NCBI GenBank assembly: GCA_038211615.1
Contig: JBBQVL010000072.1
Span: 1 to 23,628, forward strand
DNA length: 23,628 nt
Source of the DNA: DASWJZ01 sp038211615
GTDB lineage: Bacteria; Pseudomonadota; Alphaproteobacteria; Rhizobiales; Afifellaceae
Direction: 5' to 3'
Shown here: piece by piece, positions 1 through 8,372 of the stretch
How positions within the stretch are numbered: position 1 is the first letter of the stretch
How the letters are laid out: every line of letters starts with the position of its first letter
Made by a program: the position numbers and the translations under genes
Notes under the pieces: generated by a model
What the model saw: only the letters and a program-made list of their open reading frames with translations
What the model was told of the DNA's origin: nothing
The model's database searches: none

Positions 1-1
1 G

Positions 2-976
2 GTTCTCGCCGGCGGGGGCCTGCTCTATGCGGCCGGGCTTCTCCTGATGGCATGGGCGCCGAGCCCGCTCTGGCTCAACCTTTCGGCCGGCGTGCTGATC
101 GGGGTTGGCCTCGCGGCGGCTTCGTTCACCATTGTCCTCGCCGGGCTCGGCCGTCGCGTGCCGCCCGAGAAACGCTCGATCGTCTTCGGCATCGGAGCTG
201 CATCGGGCTCGATGGGCCAGTTCATCTTCGCGCCATTCGGGCAGACGCTGATCCAGAGCTTTGGCTGGTCCGAGGCGCTGGTGATCCTCGCCGCGGTGAT
301 GCTGGCGATCCCCTTCCTCGCGATTTTTCTCGCCGGGCGGCCGGGAGCGGCGGGCCAGACCATCCGCGAGCAGAGCTTCTCGCAGGCGCTTGGCGAGGCT
401 TTCTCGCACCCGAGCTATTTGCTGCTCACCGCCGGGTTCTTCGTCTGCGGCTTCCACCTTGCCTTCGTCACCACGCACCTGCCGCCCTACATCGTCGACA
501 AGGGCCTCGATCCGCGGATCGGCGCATGGGCGCTGGCGCTGATCGGACTCTTCAACGTGTTCGGCTCGCTCGCCTCCGGCTGGATCGGGCAGAACTATTC
601 GAAGCCGATTTTCCTGTCGCTGATCTATCTCGGGCGGGCGGTGGCGATCGCTCTCTTCGTGCTGCTGCCGACGACGCCGGTCTCCGTCCTCGTCTTCGCC
701 GCGGTGCTCGGGCTGCTGTGGCTTTCCACCGTCCCGCCGACAAGCGCGCTCGTCGCGGTGATGTTCGGGCCGAAATACATGGCGACGCTGATGGGGATCG
801 TGTTCCTGTCGCACCAGATCGGCGCGTTCCTCGGCGTCTGGCTCGGCGGTTACCTTTACGACGCCACCGGGTCGTACAATGTGGTCTGGTGGATTGGCGT
901 GGGTCTCGGAATATTCGCTGCGATCGTTCACTGGCCGATTCAGGAGCGGCCGGCCTACAGGGCGGCTGCGGCGTGA
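2..976 (+). CDS. MFS transporter, 5' end outside the window
   Basis: This is the C-terminal ~324 residues of a major facilitator superfamily permease in the inner membrane. The reading frame is open from the first bases of the window, so the ATG at 47 is internal rather than the start. About nine or ten hydrophobic segments are visible. They are split by a polar loop near 340-390 that looks like the central cytoplasmic loop between the two six-helix halves. The C-terminal half has Gly-rich helices and a short conserved-looking stretch ending in YDATGSYNVVWW. The style resembles the monocarboxylate/oxalate-formate group of MFS proteins, but the substrate cannot be read from this part. It ends 49 bases before the next gene on the same strand. 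The family call is firm; the substrate is unknown. Confidence 0.88.
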   Translation, partial: VLAGGGLLYAAGLLLMAWAPSPLWLNLSAGVLIGVGLAAASFTIVLAGLGRRVPPEKRSIVFGIGAASGSMGQFIFAPFGQTLIQSFGWSEALVILAAVMLAIPFLAIFLAGRPGAAGQTIREQSFSQALGEAFSHPSYLLLTAGFFVCGFHLAFVTTHLPPYIVDKGLDPRIGAWALALIGLFNVFGSLASGWIGQNYSKPIFLSLIYLGRAVAIALFVLLPTTPVSVLVFAAVLGLLWLSTVPPTSALVAVMFGPKYMATLMGIVFLSHQIGAFLGVWLGGYLYDATGSYNVVWWIGVGLGIFAAIVHWPIQERPAYRAAAA

Positions 977-1025
977 CTGCCTCCTGGCGCTGGAAGTCGG
1001 TCACGATTGCGCTTATCTTGGCGCG

Positions 1026-1292
1026 ATGGTCGAACCCGACAATCTTATCCTGACGCTACTCCGGGAACTCCGCGCTCAGATGGATGCGCGTTTCGAGGCC
1101 CTCGAAGGGCGGATGGACGCACGCCTCGACAAGATCGAGCGGCGCCTGGAAATGATGCACGCCAACGGCGACAAGGCGCTGCGTCAGTTCATCGGGCACC
1201 GCGCCATGGCGGAGCGCACTATGGCGAGCTTCGAAGTCGATATGCGCGAGGTCAAGCGCCGCCTCGAACTGCTTGAGACAGCCCAGAGCTGA
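1026..1292 (+). CDS. small coiled-coil protein of unknown function
   Basis: This encodes an 88-residue soluble protein that I recognise only as a type of small conserved hypothetical protein common in Rhizobiales. Residues ~5-40 and ~60-85 are strongly amphipathic and rich in Arg, Glu, Leu and Met, with heptad-like spacing (repeats of the type ALEGRMDARLDKIERRLE), so a coiled-coil dimer or trimer is likely. It has no signal peptide or membrane segment. I chose the ATG at 1026 because an upstream start would add a tail that overlaps the MFS gene. Its stop lies 6 bases before the start of the acuI-type gene, so the two are probably co-transcribed. No strong ribosome binding site is seen. Function is unknown. 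Confidence 0.6.
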   Translation: MVEPDNLILTLLRELRAQMDARFEALEGRMDARLDKIERRLEMMHANGDKALRQFIGHRAMAERTMASFEVDMREVKRRLELLETAQS

Positions 1293-1298
1293 TCGTAA

Positions 1299-2291
1299 GT
1301 GACCGAACCCTTCAAAGCCCTCGTCGTCGATCGCGACGCTGAGAAGAAGCAGTTCGTCGAAGTACGCGACCTCAAGCTCGCTGACCTGATGGAAGGCGAC
1401 GTCGTCGTCCGGGTCAGCCATTCCACGGTGAACTACAAGGATGGCCTCGCCATCACCGGCAAGCTCCCCGTGGTGCGGCGCTTCCCGATGATTCCCGGCA
1501 TCGACTTCTGCGGGGAAGTCGTGTCGTCGGAAAATCCCGACTTCAAGCCCGGCGATGCGGTGATCCTGAACGGCTGGGGTGTCGGCGAGGTGCATTACGG
1601 CGCCTACGCCAGGTATGCACGGGTGAAGGGCGACTGGCTCATCCGGAAGCCGGAGGAGCTTTCCCCGGCCGATGCGATGGCGATCGGCACGGCGGGCTAT
1701 ACGGCGATGCTCTGCGTGCTGGCGCTGGAGCGTCACGGCATCGTGCCTTCGCGCGGGGCCATCGTTGTGACCGGCGCCGCGGGCGGCGTCGGCTCGGTCG
1801 CTGTCGCGCTCCTGAAGAAGCTCGGCTACCAGGTCATCGCCTCGACCGGACGCGCCGAGGAGAATGACTATCTGAAAGGCCTGGGGGCCGACGAGATCAT
1901 CGGCCGCGACGAGCTTTCCGGCCCGCCAAAGCTCCTCGACAAGGAGCGCTGGGCGGGCGCGGTGGACACGGTCGGCTCGACCATCCTCGCGAACGTCATC
2001 GCCATGACCAGAGCCGGAGGCGCGGTTGCTGCGTGCGGCAATGCCGCCGGCATGGATCTCCCGACCACCGTCGCGCCCTTCATCCTGCGCGGTGTGTCGC
2101 TGCTCGGCATCAATTCGGTCACGCTGCCAAGGCCGCTCCGCGAGGAGGCCTGGGGCCGGCTGGTGCGCGACCTCGACCGGACCAGACTCAAGGCCATGAC
2201 CACGACGATCGGGTTCGACGCCATCCGCGCCACCGCGCAGAAGATCGTCGAAGGCAAGGTGCGCGGGAGGGTTGTGGTCGAGATCGGCTGA
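1299..2291 (+). CDS. acuI: acryloyl-CoA reductase, AcuI/YhdH family
   Basis: This is a 330-residue medium-chain dehydrogenase/reductase of the quinone-oxidoreductase branch, matching the usual AcuI/YhdH length of about 325-330. AcuI reduces acryloyl-CoA to propionyl-CoA with NADPH, which detoxifies acrylate and feeds 3-hydroxypropionate or DMSP carbon into propionyl-CoA metabolism. The N-terminal catalytic domain carries NYKDGLAITGK (~45-55) and the MIPGIDFCGEV stretch (~64-74). The Rossmann nucleotide-binding loop is TGAAGGVGSVA at ~158-168, followed by a basic position near STGRAEEN that fits NADPH. It has no structural or catalytic zinc ligands, as expected for this branch. The start codon is GTG, 6 bases after the preceding stop. 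The exact acyl substrate is inferred from the family. Confidence 0.85.
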   Translation: MTEPFKALVVDRDAEKKQFVEVRDLKLADLMEGDVVVRVSHSTVNYKDGLAITGKLPVVRRFPMIPGIDFCGEVVSSENPDFKPGDAVILNGWGVGEVHYGAYARYARVKGDWLIRKPEELSPADAMAIGTAGYTAMLCVLALERHGIVPSRGAIVVTGAAGGVGSVAVALLKKLGYQVIASTGRAEENDYLKGLGADEIIGRDELSGPPKLLDKERWAGAVDTVGSTILANVIAMTRAGGAVAACGNAAGMDLPTTVAPFILRGVSLLGINSVTLPRPLREEAWGRLVRDLDRTRLKAMTTTIGFDAIRATAQKIVEGKVRGRVVVEIG

Positions 2292-2334
2292 CGCGCCCCT
2301 CGCGGCGAGCGGCGAAGCGGAATAGCATAGCCGG

Positions 2335-4266
2335 ATGGACAGCGCGCGAGTCGATCGGCGGTTGTCGGCTATCCTGGTGGCCGACGTGGTGGGCTTTTCG
2401 CGCCTGATCGAGGCGGACGAGGCGGCGACGCTCGCCGCCATGCGGTCGCTCAGCGCCGAAGTGGTCGATCCGCAGATCGAGGAGAACAACGGCCGCGTCG
2501 TCAAGGAGATGGGCGACGGGATACTGGTGGAGTTCGCCTCGGTGGTGGACGCCGTCTCCTGCGCGGTCGCCATCCAGACGCAGCTCGCGGCGCATCAGGC
2601 GGACGTTCCCGCGGAGCGCCGGATCGTGCTCCGCATCGGCATCAACCTCGGCGACGTGGTGGTCGACGGCGAGGACATCTTCGGCGACGGCGTGAACGTT
2701 GCGGCGCGGCTCGAGCCGCTGGCGGATCCCGGCGGCATCCTCATCTCCGGCACCGCCTACGATCACATGCAGGGCAAGCTTGGCCTGCCGCTCGATTATG
2801 TCGGCGAGAAGCAGGTGAAGAATATCGAGCGGCCGGTCCGCACCTACGCGGTGCGCCTCAGCGGCCCGCCCCGTTCTCCGCCGTCGATGCTCGGAGGCGT
2901 GCCGCGCCTTGCGGCGGTCGGAGCCGCGGCGCTGATCGTGATTGCCGCCGCGGGCGGCGCCGCCTGGTACTGGTGGCACCCGCGGCCGCTGCTGCACGAG
3001 ACGATCAAGCCTTCGATCGCGGTGCTTCCCTTCGACGATCTCGGCGGAGACGACGTGAGCCACCGCCTCGCCCACGGGCTGAGCGACGACATCATCACGG
3101 ATCTCGCGCGCTATCGCGACTTCGACATCATCGCGCGGGATTCCGTCGAGGTGTACCGCGGCAAGCAGACCGACGTGCGCAAGGTCGGCAAGGACCTGAC
3201 TGTCCGCTACGTGCTCAAGGGGTCCATCCAGCGCGACGGCGACCGGATACGCGTCAATGCACAGCTGACCGATGCCGCGAACGGCAAGAATCTCTGGTCG
3301 CAGCGCTGGGAGCGTCCGACGCAGGATGTCTTCGCGGTGCAGGCGGAGGTCGCCGAACACACCGCCAGCATCGTCGCCGGCTCCGATCTTCTCCTGGCCG
3401 ACATGCAGGCCGCCGCGCGGCGCAAGGCGCCAGAAGATCTGCAGGCCTACGACCTCACGATCATGGCCTACGACTCGTTCCTGAGGGGGACCGAGGCCGA
3501 CACCCAGAAGGGCATCGAGCTCACCGACGAGGCGATCCAGCGCGATCCGGATTTCGCCCGCGCCTATATCCAGAAGGCGTGGCTGCTGCAGGACCTCGCC
3601 AAGTATCGCAAGAACTGGAATGTCGCGACGGCGGAAATGGAGAGCCTCGCGCGCATCGCCATCCGCCTCGACCCCTACGACGCGAACGGCCACATCCTGC
3701 TCGCCTGGGCGCTCGGCACGCTCGGCAAGAACGCCGAGGCGCTGGCGGAGACGGATCGCGCGCTGGAGCTTAACCCGAGCTCCGCCGACATTTTGAACAC
3801 GGCCGCCGACTCGATGGCCTTCCTCGGCAAGCCGGAGGACGGCGCGGCGATGTGCGACCGCTCGTTCCGCCTGAACCCGACGCCGCCGGACTGGTACTAT
3901 TCCGACTGCGTCACCAACCTCTATTTCACCGGCCGCTATCAGGAAGCGATCGAGGCCGTCGATCGGGGAGCCGCATCGACCGAGGCGACGCCCTCCATGC
4001 TGGTATGGAAAGCGGCGAGCCAGGCGGAGCTCGGACAGGCCGACGCGTCGAAGAAGACGGTCGCAGACCTGCAGAAGCTCTACTGGGAGGTCTCGTTCGA
4101 GTGGCTGCTCAACACCGGCTGGAATTTCGAGCGGACGCAGGAGCAGGACCAGATTCTCGCCTCCGCGAAGAAGGCGGGGCTGCGAATCTGCGCCAAGGCG
4201 GACGAGCTGGAGGATTTCCCGGCGCCGAAGCGTTTGGCGGAATGCACCAGCGCGCCGGCAGGCTGA
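2335..4266 (+). CDS. class III adenylate/guanylate cyclase with TolB-like and TPR regions
   Basis: This 643-residue protein has three parts. Residues ~8-175 form a class III cyclase domain. It carries the metal Asp at D17 (in ADVVGFSRL) and D61 (in KEMGDG), K57 in the purine-binding position, and NVAAR with N121 and R125 in the transition-state positions, so it looks active. Residues ~191-212 form one membrane helix. Residues ~222-345 form a TolB/FlgO-like N-terminal domain beginning PSIAVLPFDDLGG, a module common after this helix. The remainder is helical, with TPR-like repeats (for example AYIQKAWLLQDLAKY, ANGHILLAWALGTLGKNAEAL, ADILNTAADSMAFLGKPEDG). This architecture is common in Rhizobiales, often in many paralogues. 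The cyclase is cytoplasmic, and the TolB/TPR part should lie across the membrane if the single helix is real. The nucleotide product (cAMP or cGMP) and the signal sensed are unknown. It starts 43 bases after acuI. Confidence 0.88.
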   Translation: MDSARVDRRLSAILVADVVGFSRLIEADEAATLAAMRSLSAEVVDPQIEENNGRVVKEMGDGILVEFASVVDAVSCAVAIQTQLAAHQADVPAERRIVLRIGINLGDVVVDGEDIFGDGVNVAARLEPLADPGGILISGTAYDHMQGKLGLPLDYVGEKQVKNIERPVRTYAVRLSGPPRSPPSMLGGVPRLAAVGAAALIVIAAAGGAAWYWWHPRPLLHETIKPSIAVLPFDDLGGDDVSHRLAHGLSDDIITDLARYRDFDIIARDSVEVYRGKQTDVRKVGKDLTVRYVLKGSIQRDGDRIRVNAQLTDAANGKNLWSQRWERPTQDVFAVQAEVAEHTASIVAGSDLLLADMQAAARRKAPEDLQAYDLTIMAYDSFLRGTEADTQKGIELTDEAIQRDPDFARAYIQKAWLLQDLAKYRKNWNVATAEMESLARIAIRLDPYDANGHILLAWALGTLGKNAEALAETDRALELNPSSADILNTAADSMAFLGKPEDGAAMCDRSFRLNPTPPDWYYSDCVTNLYFTGRYQEAIEAVDRGAASTEATPSMLVWKAASQAELGQADASKKTVADLQKLYWEVSFEWLLNTGWNFERTQEQDQILASAKKAGLRICAKADELEDFPAPKRLAECTSAPAG

Positions 4267-4288
4267 AAGACCTCGCGTCCCCACCGAT

Positions 4289-4435
4289 TGTCATCCCGGA
4301 AGTGCCGCGGGACGCGGCGCTATCCGGGACCCATACGCACCGCGTCGAGATGAGGGTGCGAGCGTTACAGCGGGTCCACCTTTCTCAGAGCGTATGGGTC
4401 CCGGTCTTGCCGCTGCGCGGCAAACCGGGATGACA
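4289..4435. repeat. intergenic palindromic repeat, copy 1
   Basis: This ~147-base element fills the gap between two convergent genes. Its outer ends are inverted copies of each other: it opens with TGTCATCCCGG and closes with CCGGGATGACA. Each half contains a further GC-rich hairpin, such as GGGACGCGGCGC on the left and TTGCCGCTGCGCGGCAA on the right. A second copy, in the opposite orientation, lies at 17218-17357. The left arm here matches the reverse complement of that copy's right arm, including the ATACGCACCGCGTC core, and the other arms match in the same way. It has no open reading frame. It resembles the short dispersed palindromic elements of alphaproteobacterial genomes. Confidence 0.85.
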
Positions 4436-4456
4436 GAGGGAGGGTGAGATCGGGCT

Positions 4457-7222
4457 TCACGCCGGCGCTGCCGGCTCCGGCTCCGCCCGTCCCCGCATCA
4501 ATAGCCGCTGGTAGAGCCTTCCGATCACGATCAGCACCGCGCCGAGGCCAAGGAAGGAGGCGGCGCGGAGGACGCCGGTGAGCGCCGCCATGTCGAACAG
4601 GAACACCTTGAAGATCACGACGGCGATCACGAGGCCGGAGGCCGCGCGCACCATGGTCGAGCGAAGGAAGATTCCCGCGGCGAGAAGCAGGATGCCGAAG
4701 ACGAGCCACACCGCCGAGTAGGTCCAGTTCTCCGCGTCGCTCATCTCGAAGCCGCCGAGATACTGGCCCTGGAAGACATGCCGCACCGTCAGCGTCACGT
4801 AGGCGAAGGCGAGAAGAAGCGCGAGGGCCGCGACAAGCAGCACATACCAGCGCGGCCGCACCGGGCGCGCTGCCGCGGCAACCCAGGCGGCGGCGAGCGC
4901 TGGCAGGAGATAGCCGGGGAGGAGATCGTTCAGCACGTTGCTCTCGCCGACGCTGTAGTCGGTGAAGAGCGGGTTGGCGGTGATGAAGTGCGCGACGGCG
5001 ATCGCCGCCGCGCCGAGAATACCGGCGATCAGCGAGGCGACCTCGTAGACCTTGTTCTTCGTCCGCCCGGCGATCTTCTGCAGGCCTAGCGAGAAGGCGA
5101 GGGCGGCGAGCGTCAGCGCGCCCTGCTCGCCGAGCCCGGGCGGGCTGTCGCTGGAGAGCACGCCCCCCGTCGCCCAGTGGCGGATCTCGATCGCCACGAA
5201 AAGCGCGGCAAAGACGAGGCCGATAGTCTGCAGGATCGCCGCCTCGATTCCGTCCCGGCGACGGCGGAGCGTCTCGCCCGCGAAGAGGATGGCGAGCGCG
5301 GGAAGTCCGAAGCGGAGGATGAGGCCGTTGAGGATCGGCGTCATGCCGATCTCCATCATCGTCAGGGGCGGGCCGAAGACGACCGCAACCGCGGCCAGCG
5401 CCGCGACGCCGACCGCGAGCCAGGCAAGCAGCCTCACCGGCCGGTAGAGGCCGACCCAGACGGTCCCCGCCGCGCCGAGCGATAGCGAGATCGGGATGAA
5501 GCGGGTGGCAAGTCCGACAGATGCGGCGAAGGAGAGCGCCAGCACCGCGCCGGCGGCATAGAGCGCCGGCGCAGGGGCCATGTCATCATGCGGCCGGCGC
5601 GCGATCAGCTTTTCTGTCATCGCTGCATAAATTGCCGCCATGATGAGCGCTGCGATGCCGATCGCCGGCCGCGTTTCGAACGGCACGTGGCGGAGATAGA
5701 CGACGACGAGGATGGCGAGCGGGGCAAGCGCGCCACTTGCGGCGAACATGCCGGCGGTGAGCGGTGCGGCCGCCGCCGCGCGGTCGGCGCTCAAGAAGCA
5801 TCCGATGCCGACGACGAGCGCGACCGCGGCGGACCGGAGCGCGAAGCGTCCGAGATCCTGGTCGCCGAGGATCGTCCACGCGAATGCGCCGATCCGCATC
5901 GTGTCGAGCCCGACCGCCTCAGGCCCGGCGAGGAGCATTACCGTCGCGGCAGCAAGCACGCCAGCGATGAGCGCCGCGGCCGCAACCGGCGTCCAGCGGC
6001 TCGCCACGGCGCCGAGGATGCCGCAAAGTAGGATGGCGGAGACGAGCGGCGGGTAGAGCGGATCGCCGTTCACATAGGAGAGCGAGAGGGCCGACACGCC
6101 GGCGAGCGCGACGAGTGCGATGAGGTCGGGAGAGCGGTCGCGCAGGCCGGTCGGATGCATTCCGATGAGAAGCGCGCCGATATAGATCGCCATCAGGCCG
6201 CCGATCAGGAGAAGCTCGGCCTGGGTGACTGTGGCGGCCTCGATCTGCCCGAGCAGGAATCCCCAGCCGAGGCTGCCGATTAGGCCGCCGATCGCCAGCC
6301 ATTTCCACATGCGGATGCGTGCCATCCCGAGCACCGCGGCGGTCACGGCGAGGGTGTGGAAGACGATGGGGAACGGCGCCGGCTCCGCGCTCGATACGAG
6401 CAGCGGCGCGACGTAGCTGCCGAGTGCGCCGAGCGCCGCGAGACTTGGCCCGTGGATGACGGAGAGGAATAGTGTGAGGAGGCCGGCGGCCGTCAGCAGC
6501 ACGAAGGCGGCGGCCGGACCGACGAAGCCATAGAGTGCATACGCGGCGTAGATCGTTGCGAAGAGCGCAATGCCGGCGGCGCCCGTCAGGATCGCCGGCA
6601 CATCTGCGCCAGCAAAATTGTGGGCCCCGGCGAAGGCCAGCAAGGCGCGCGCGCTGTCGTGGCGGCGCATGTATTCGCCGGCGGCGAAGAGGATGGCGGA
6701 GAGGAGGAAGCCGGCCGTGATCCGCGCGCCGGGCCCGAGCAGGCCGGCCTCGATCGAATAGCGGACGAGGAAGACCGCGCCGAGCGCCAGCGCCAGCCCG
6801 CCAACCAGCACCGTCCAGCGCGCGCCGATCTTCGATTCCAGCGATTCTTTCGGAGGCGTGGGCGCGGCAGGCGGCTCCGGCGGGAATGTTTCGGGCGCGG
6901 ACGCCGACAGCACCATCTCTGGAGCGGCGGGGGTGGGGGATTCAGCCGGAGGCTGGGCGCTTGGGCCGAAGGCCTCGGCGAACGATGGCCGCTCCCGCGC
7001 GGATGCCGCTTCCGGCGCTGGGACGGCCTCAGCCGCCGCGTCCGGCTGATCGGCGGTGGCCGGCGGCGAAATCCCGCCGGCGACCCGCGCCTCGAGCATC
7101 TCGATGCGCTGCAGCAGCAGGCGCACGTTCCGCTTTGCGCCGACTGCATTGGCGAGCGCGACGATCGGCCCGACGAGGACCCAGATCACTGCCAGAACGC
7201 CAAGTACGATGAGACCGTCCAA
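4457..7222 (-). CDS. DUF2339 family polytopic membrane protein
   Basis: This is a 921-residue inner-membrane protein of the DUF2339 family, whose function is not established. It opens with a hydrophobic helix (~3-28), then a short region with coiled-coil character (~30-48). A Pro/Ala/Glu-rich flexible linker spans ~50-130. The conserved ESKIGARWTVLVGGLALALGAVF motif follows at ~130-152, and then roughly two dozen membrane segments run to the C-terminus. The initiator is a TTG at 7222. An in-frame stop lies a short way upstream, no ATG or GTG lies between, and a G-rich stretch sits ~8-13 bases before the TTG. It lies 78 bases downstream of fabI on the same strand, so read-through from fabI is possible. 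It converges with the cyclase gene across the palindromic repeat. Confidence 0.88.
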   Translation of the reverse strand: MDGLIVLGVLAVIWVLVGPIVALANAVGAKRNVRLLLQRIEMLEARVAGGISPPATADQPDAAAEAVPAPEAASARERPSFAEAFGPSAQPPAESPTPAAPEMVLSASAPETFPPEPPAAPTPPKESLESKIGARWTVLVGGLALALGAVFLVRYSIEAGLLGPGARITAGFLLSAILFAAGEYMRRHDSARALLAFAGAHNFAGADVPAILTGAAGIALFATIYAAYALYGFVGPAAAFVLLTAAGLLTLFLSVIHGPSLAALGALGSYVAPLLVSSAEPAPFPIVFHTLAVTAAVLGMARIRMWKWLAIGGLIGSLGWGFLLGQIEAATVTQAELLLIGGLMAIYIGALLIGMHPTGLRDRSPDLIALVALAGVSALSLSYVNGDPLYPPLVSAILLCGILGAVASRWTPVAAAALIAGVLAAATVMLLAGPEAVGLDTMRIGAFAWTILGDQDLGRFALRSAAVALVVGIGCFLSADRAAAAAPLTAGMFAASGALAPLAILVVVYLRHVPFETRPAIGIAALIMAAIYAAMTEKLIARRPHDDMAPAPALYAAGAVLALSFAASVGLATRFIPISLSLGAAGTVWVGLYRPVRLLAWLAVGVAALAAVAVVFGPPLTMMEIGMTPILNGLILRFGLPALAILFAGETLRRRRDGIEAAILQTIGLVFAALFVAIEIRHWATGGVLSSDSPPGLGEQGALTLAALAFSLGLQKIAGRTKNKVYEVASLIAGILGAAAIAVAHFITANPLFTDYSVGESNVLNDLLPGYLLPALAAAWVAAAARPVRPRWYVLLVAALALLLAFAYVTLTVRHVFQGQYLGGFEMSDAENWTYSAVWLVFGILLLAAGIFLRSTMVRAASGLVIAVVIFKVFLFDMAALTGVLRAASFLGLGAVLIVIGRLYQRLLMRGRAEPEPAAPA

Positions 7223-7300
7223 GGCCGTGCCCCCGCGCTGCTCCCACAGCGTTACGATCTATAGCGTGAACTGGCGCCGCCGGTTAGCCGGCTCTCCGCG

Positions 7301-8128
7301 TCAGTCCTTGTGGATGACCGTCGCGATGTCGGGAGCGTCCACCGCCTTCATGCCGACCACATGATAGCCGGCGTCGACGTGCACCACTTCGCCCGTTACG
7401 CCGCTCGCAAGGTCGGAGAGAAGGAAGAGCGCCGAACGGCCCACGTCCTCGATCGTCACCGTGCGGCGGAGCGGGGCGTTCAGCTCGTTCCACTTCAGGA
7501 TATAGCGGAAGTCGCCGATGCCGGAGGCGGCGAGCGTCTTGATCGGCCCGGCGGAGATGGCGTTGACGCGGATGTTCTTCGGCCCGAGATCGACCGCGAG
7601 GTAGCGGAGCGAGGCCTCCAGCGCCGCCTTGGCGACGCCCATGACGTTGTAGTGCGGCATCACCTTCTCGGCGCCGTAATAGGTGAGCGTCAGCATCGAG
7701 CCGCCGGAAGTCATCAGCTTCTCCGCCCGCTGCGCCAGCGCCGTCAGCGAGTAGCAGGAGATCAGCATCGTCTTCTGGAAATTCTCCGCCGTCGTGTCGA
7801 CGTAGCGGCCGGTCAGCTCGTCCTTGTCGGAGAACGCGATGGCGTGCACGAGGAAATCGAGTCCGCCCCAGAGCTTTTCGACATTCTGAAAGACGGCGTC
7901 GATGGTCGCCGGGTCGGTCACGTCGCAATGTCCCACGACATGCGCCTTGAGCTCGGCGGCGAGCGGCTCGACGCGTTTCTTCAGCGCGTCGCCCTGATAG
8001 GTAAGGGCTAGCTCGGCGCCGGCCGCGCTCACCGCCGAGGCAATGCCCCAGGCGAGCGAGCGGTTGTTGGCGACGCCCATGATGAGGCCGCGCTTGCCGC
8101 GCATGACACCCTCGATCGACGCTTCCAT
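7301..8128 (-). CDS. fabI: enoyl-[acyl-carrier-protein] reductase [NADH] FabI
   Basis: This 275-residue short-chain dehydrogenase catalyses the last step of each fatty-acid elongation cycle, reducing enoyl-ACP with NADH. It is the target of triclosan and isoniazid-type inhibitors. The FabI-specific nucleotide-binding loop is GVANNRSLAWGIA at ~18-30. The catalytic Tyr-x6-Lys pair is Y160 and K167 (YNVMGVAKAA), and the second FabI tyrosine is Y150, spaced as in E. coli FabI (146/156/163). The IKTLAASGI stretch near 196-204 is the substrate-binding loop. An upstream start at 8206 would add 26 residues with no family match, so I chose the ATG at 8128, which gives the usual rhizobial N-terminus (MEAS...MRGKRGLIMG). 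It is divergent from the flavoenzyme gene. Length is normal. Confidence 0.95.
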   Translation of the reverse strand: MEASIEGVMRGKRGLIMGVANNRSLAWGIASAVSAAGAELALTYQGDALKKRVEPLAAELKAHVVGHCDVTDPATIDAVFQNVEKLWGGLDFLVHAIAFSDKDELTGRYVDTTAENFQKTMLISCYSLTALAQRAEKLMTSGGSMLTLTYYGAEKVMPHYNVMGVAKAALEASLRYLAVDLGPKNIRVNAISAGPIKTLAASGIGDFRYILKWNELNAPLRRTVTIEDVGRSALFLLSDLASGVTGEVVHVDAGYHVVGMKAVDAPDIATVIHKD

Positions 8129-8307
8129 CCCCGGCCTGCTTTTGCTTGGTTCCGCGGGCGGAGAACCCGCCATTCGGGTAATGGCATGGGGACTTCGCCC
8201 CAGCAAGCGGGTCGCCCGCCGCGCCGCCGCGCGCCGAACCGGACGGGCCTGTATGACAGCCTGAAAATCGCGCCGTGCAGCGCTCTGCCGCGATGTTGTT
8301 CAGATGG

Positions 8308-8336
8308 CTTGATTCAAGGCTTCGGCAGGTTACGTT
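8308..8336 (+). promoter_or_regulatory. candidate sigma-70-type promoter for the flavoenzyme gene
   Basis: CTTGAT at 8308-8313 and TACGTT at 8331-8336 are separated by exactly 17 bases, close to the alphaproteobacterial housekeeping consensus (CTTGAC / TATAAT-like). Transcription would begin near 8343, which fits the ATG start at 8373 better than the GTG at 8346. This is read by eye from the sequence only. Confidence 0.35.
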
Positions 8337-8372
8337 GCTTCAAGAGTGCGCCCACCGACAGCGATCCCCGAA

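Noticed and set aside
1056..2573. 505-residue minus-strand open frame
   Set aside because: It spans three plus-strand genes and their gaps and has shadow-type composition; the plus-strand AcuI family match is decisive.
2188..4284. 698-residue minus-strand open frame
   Set aside because: It is antisense to the cyclase gene, Arg/Ala/His-rich and without any domain; a shadow of high-GC third codon positions.
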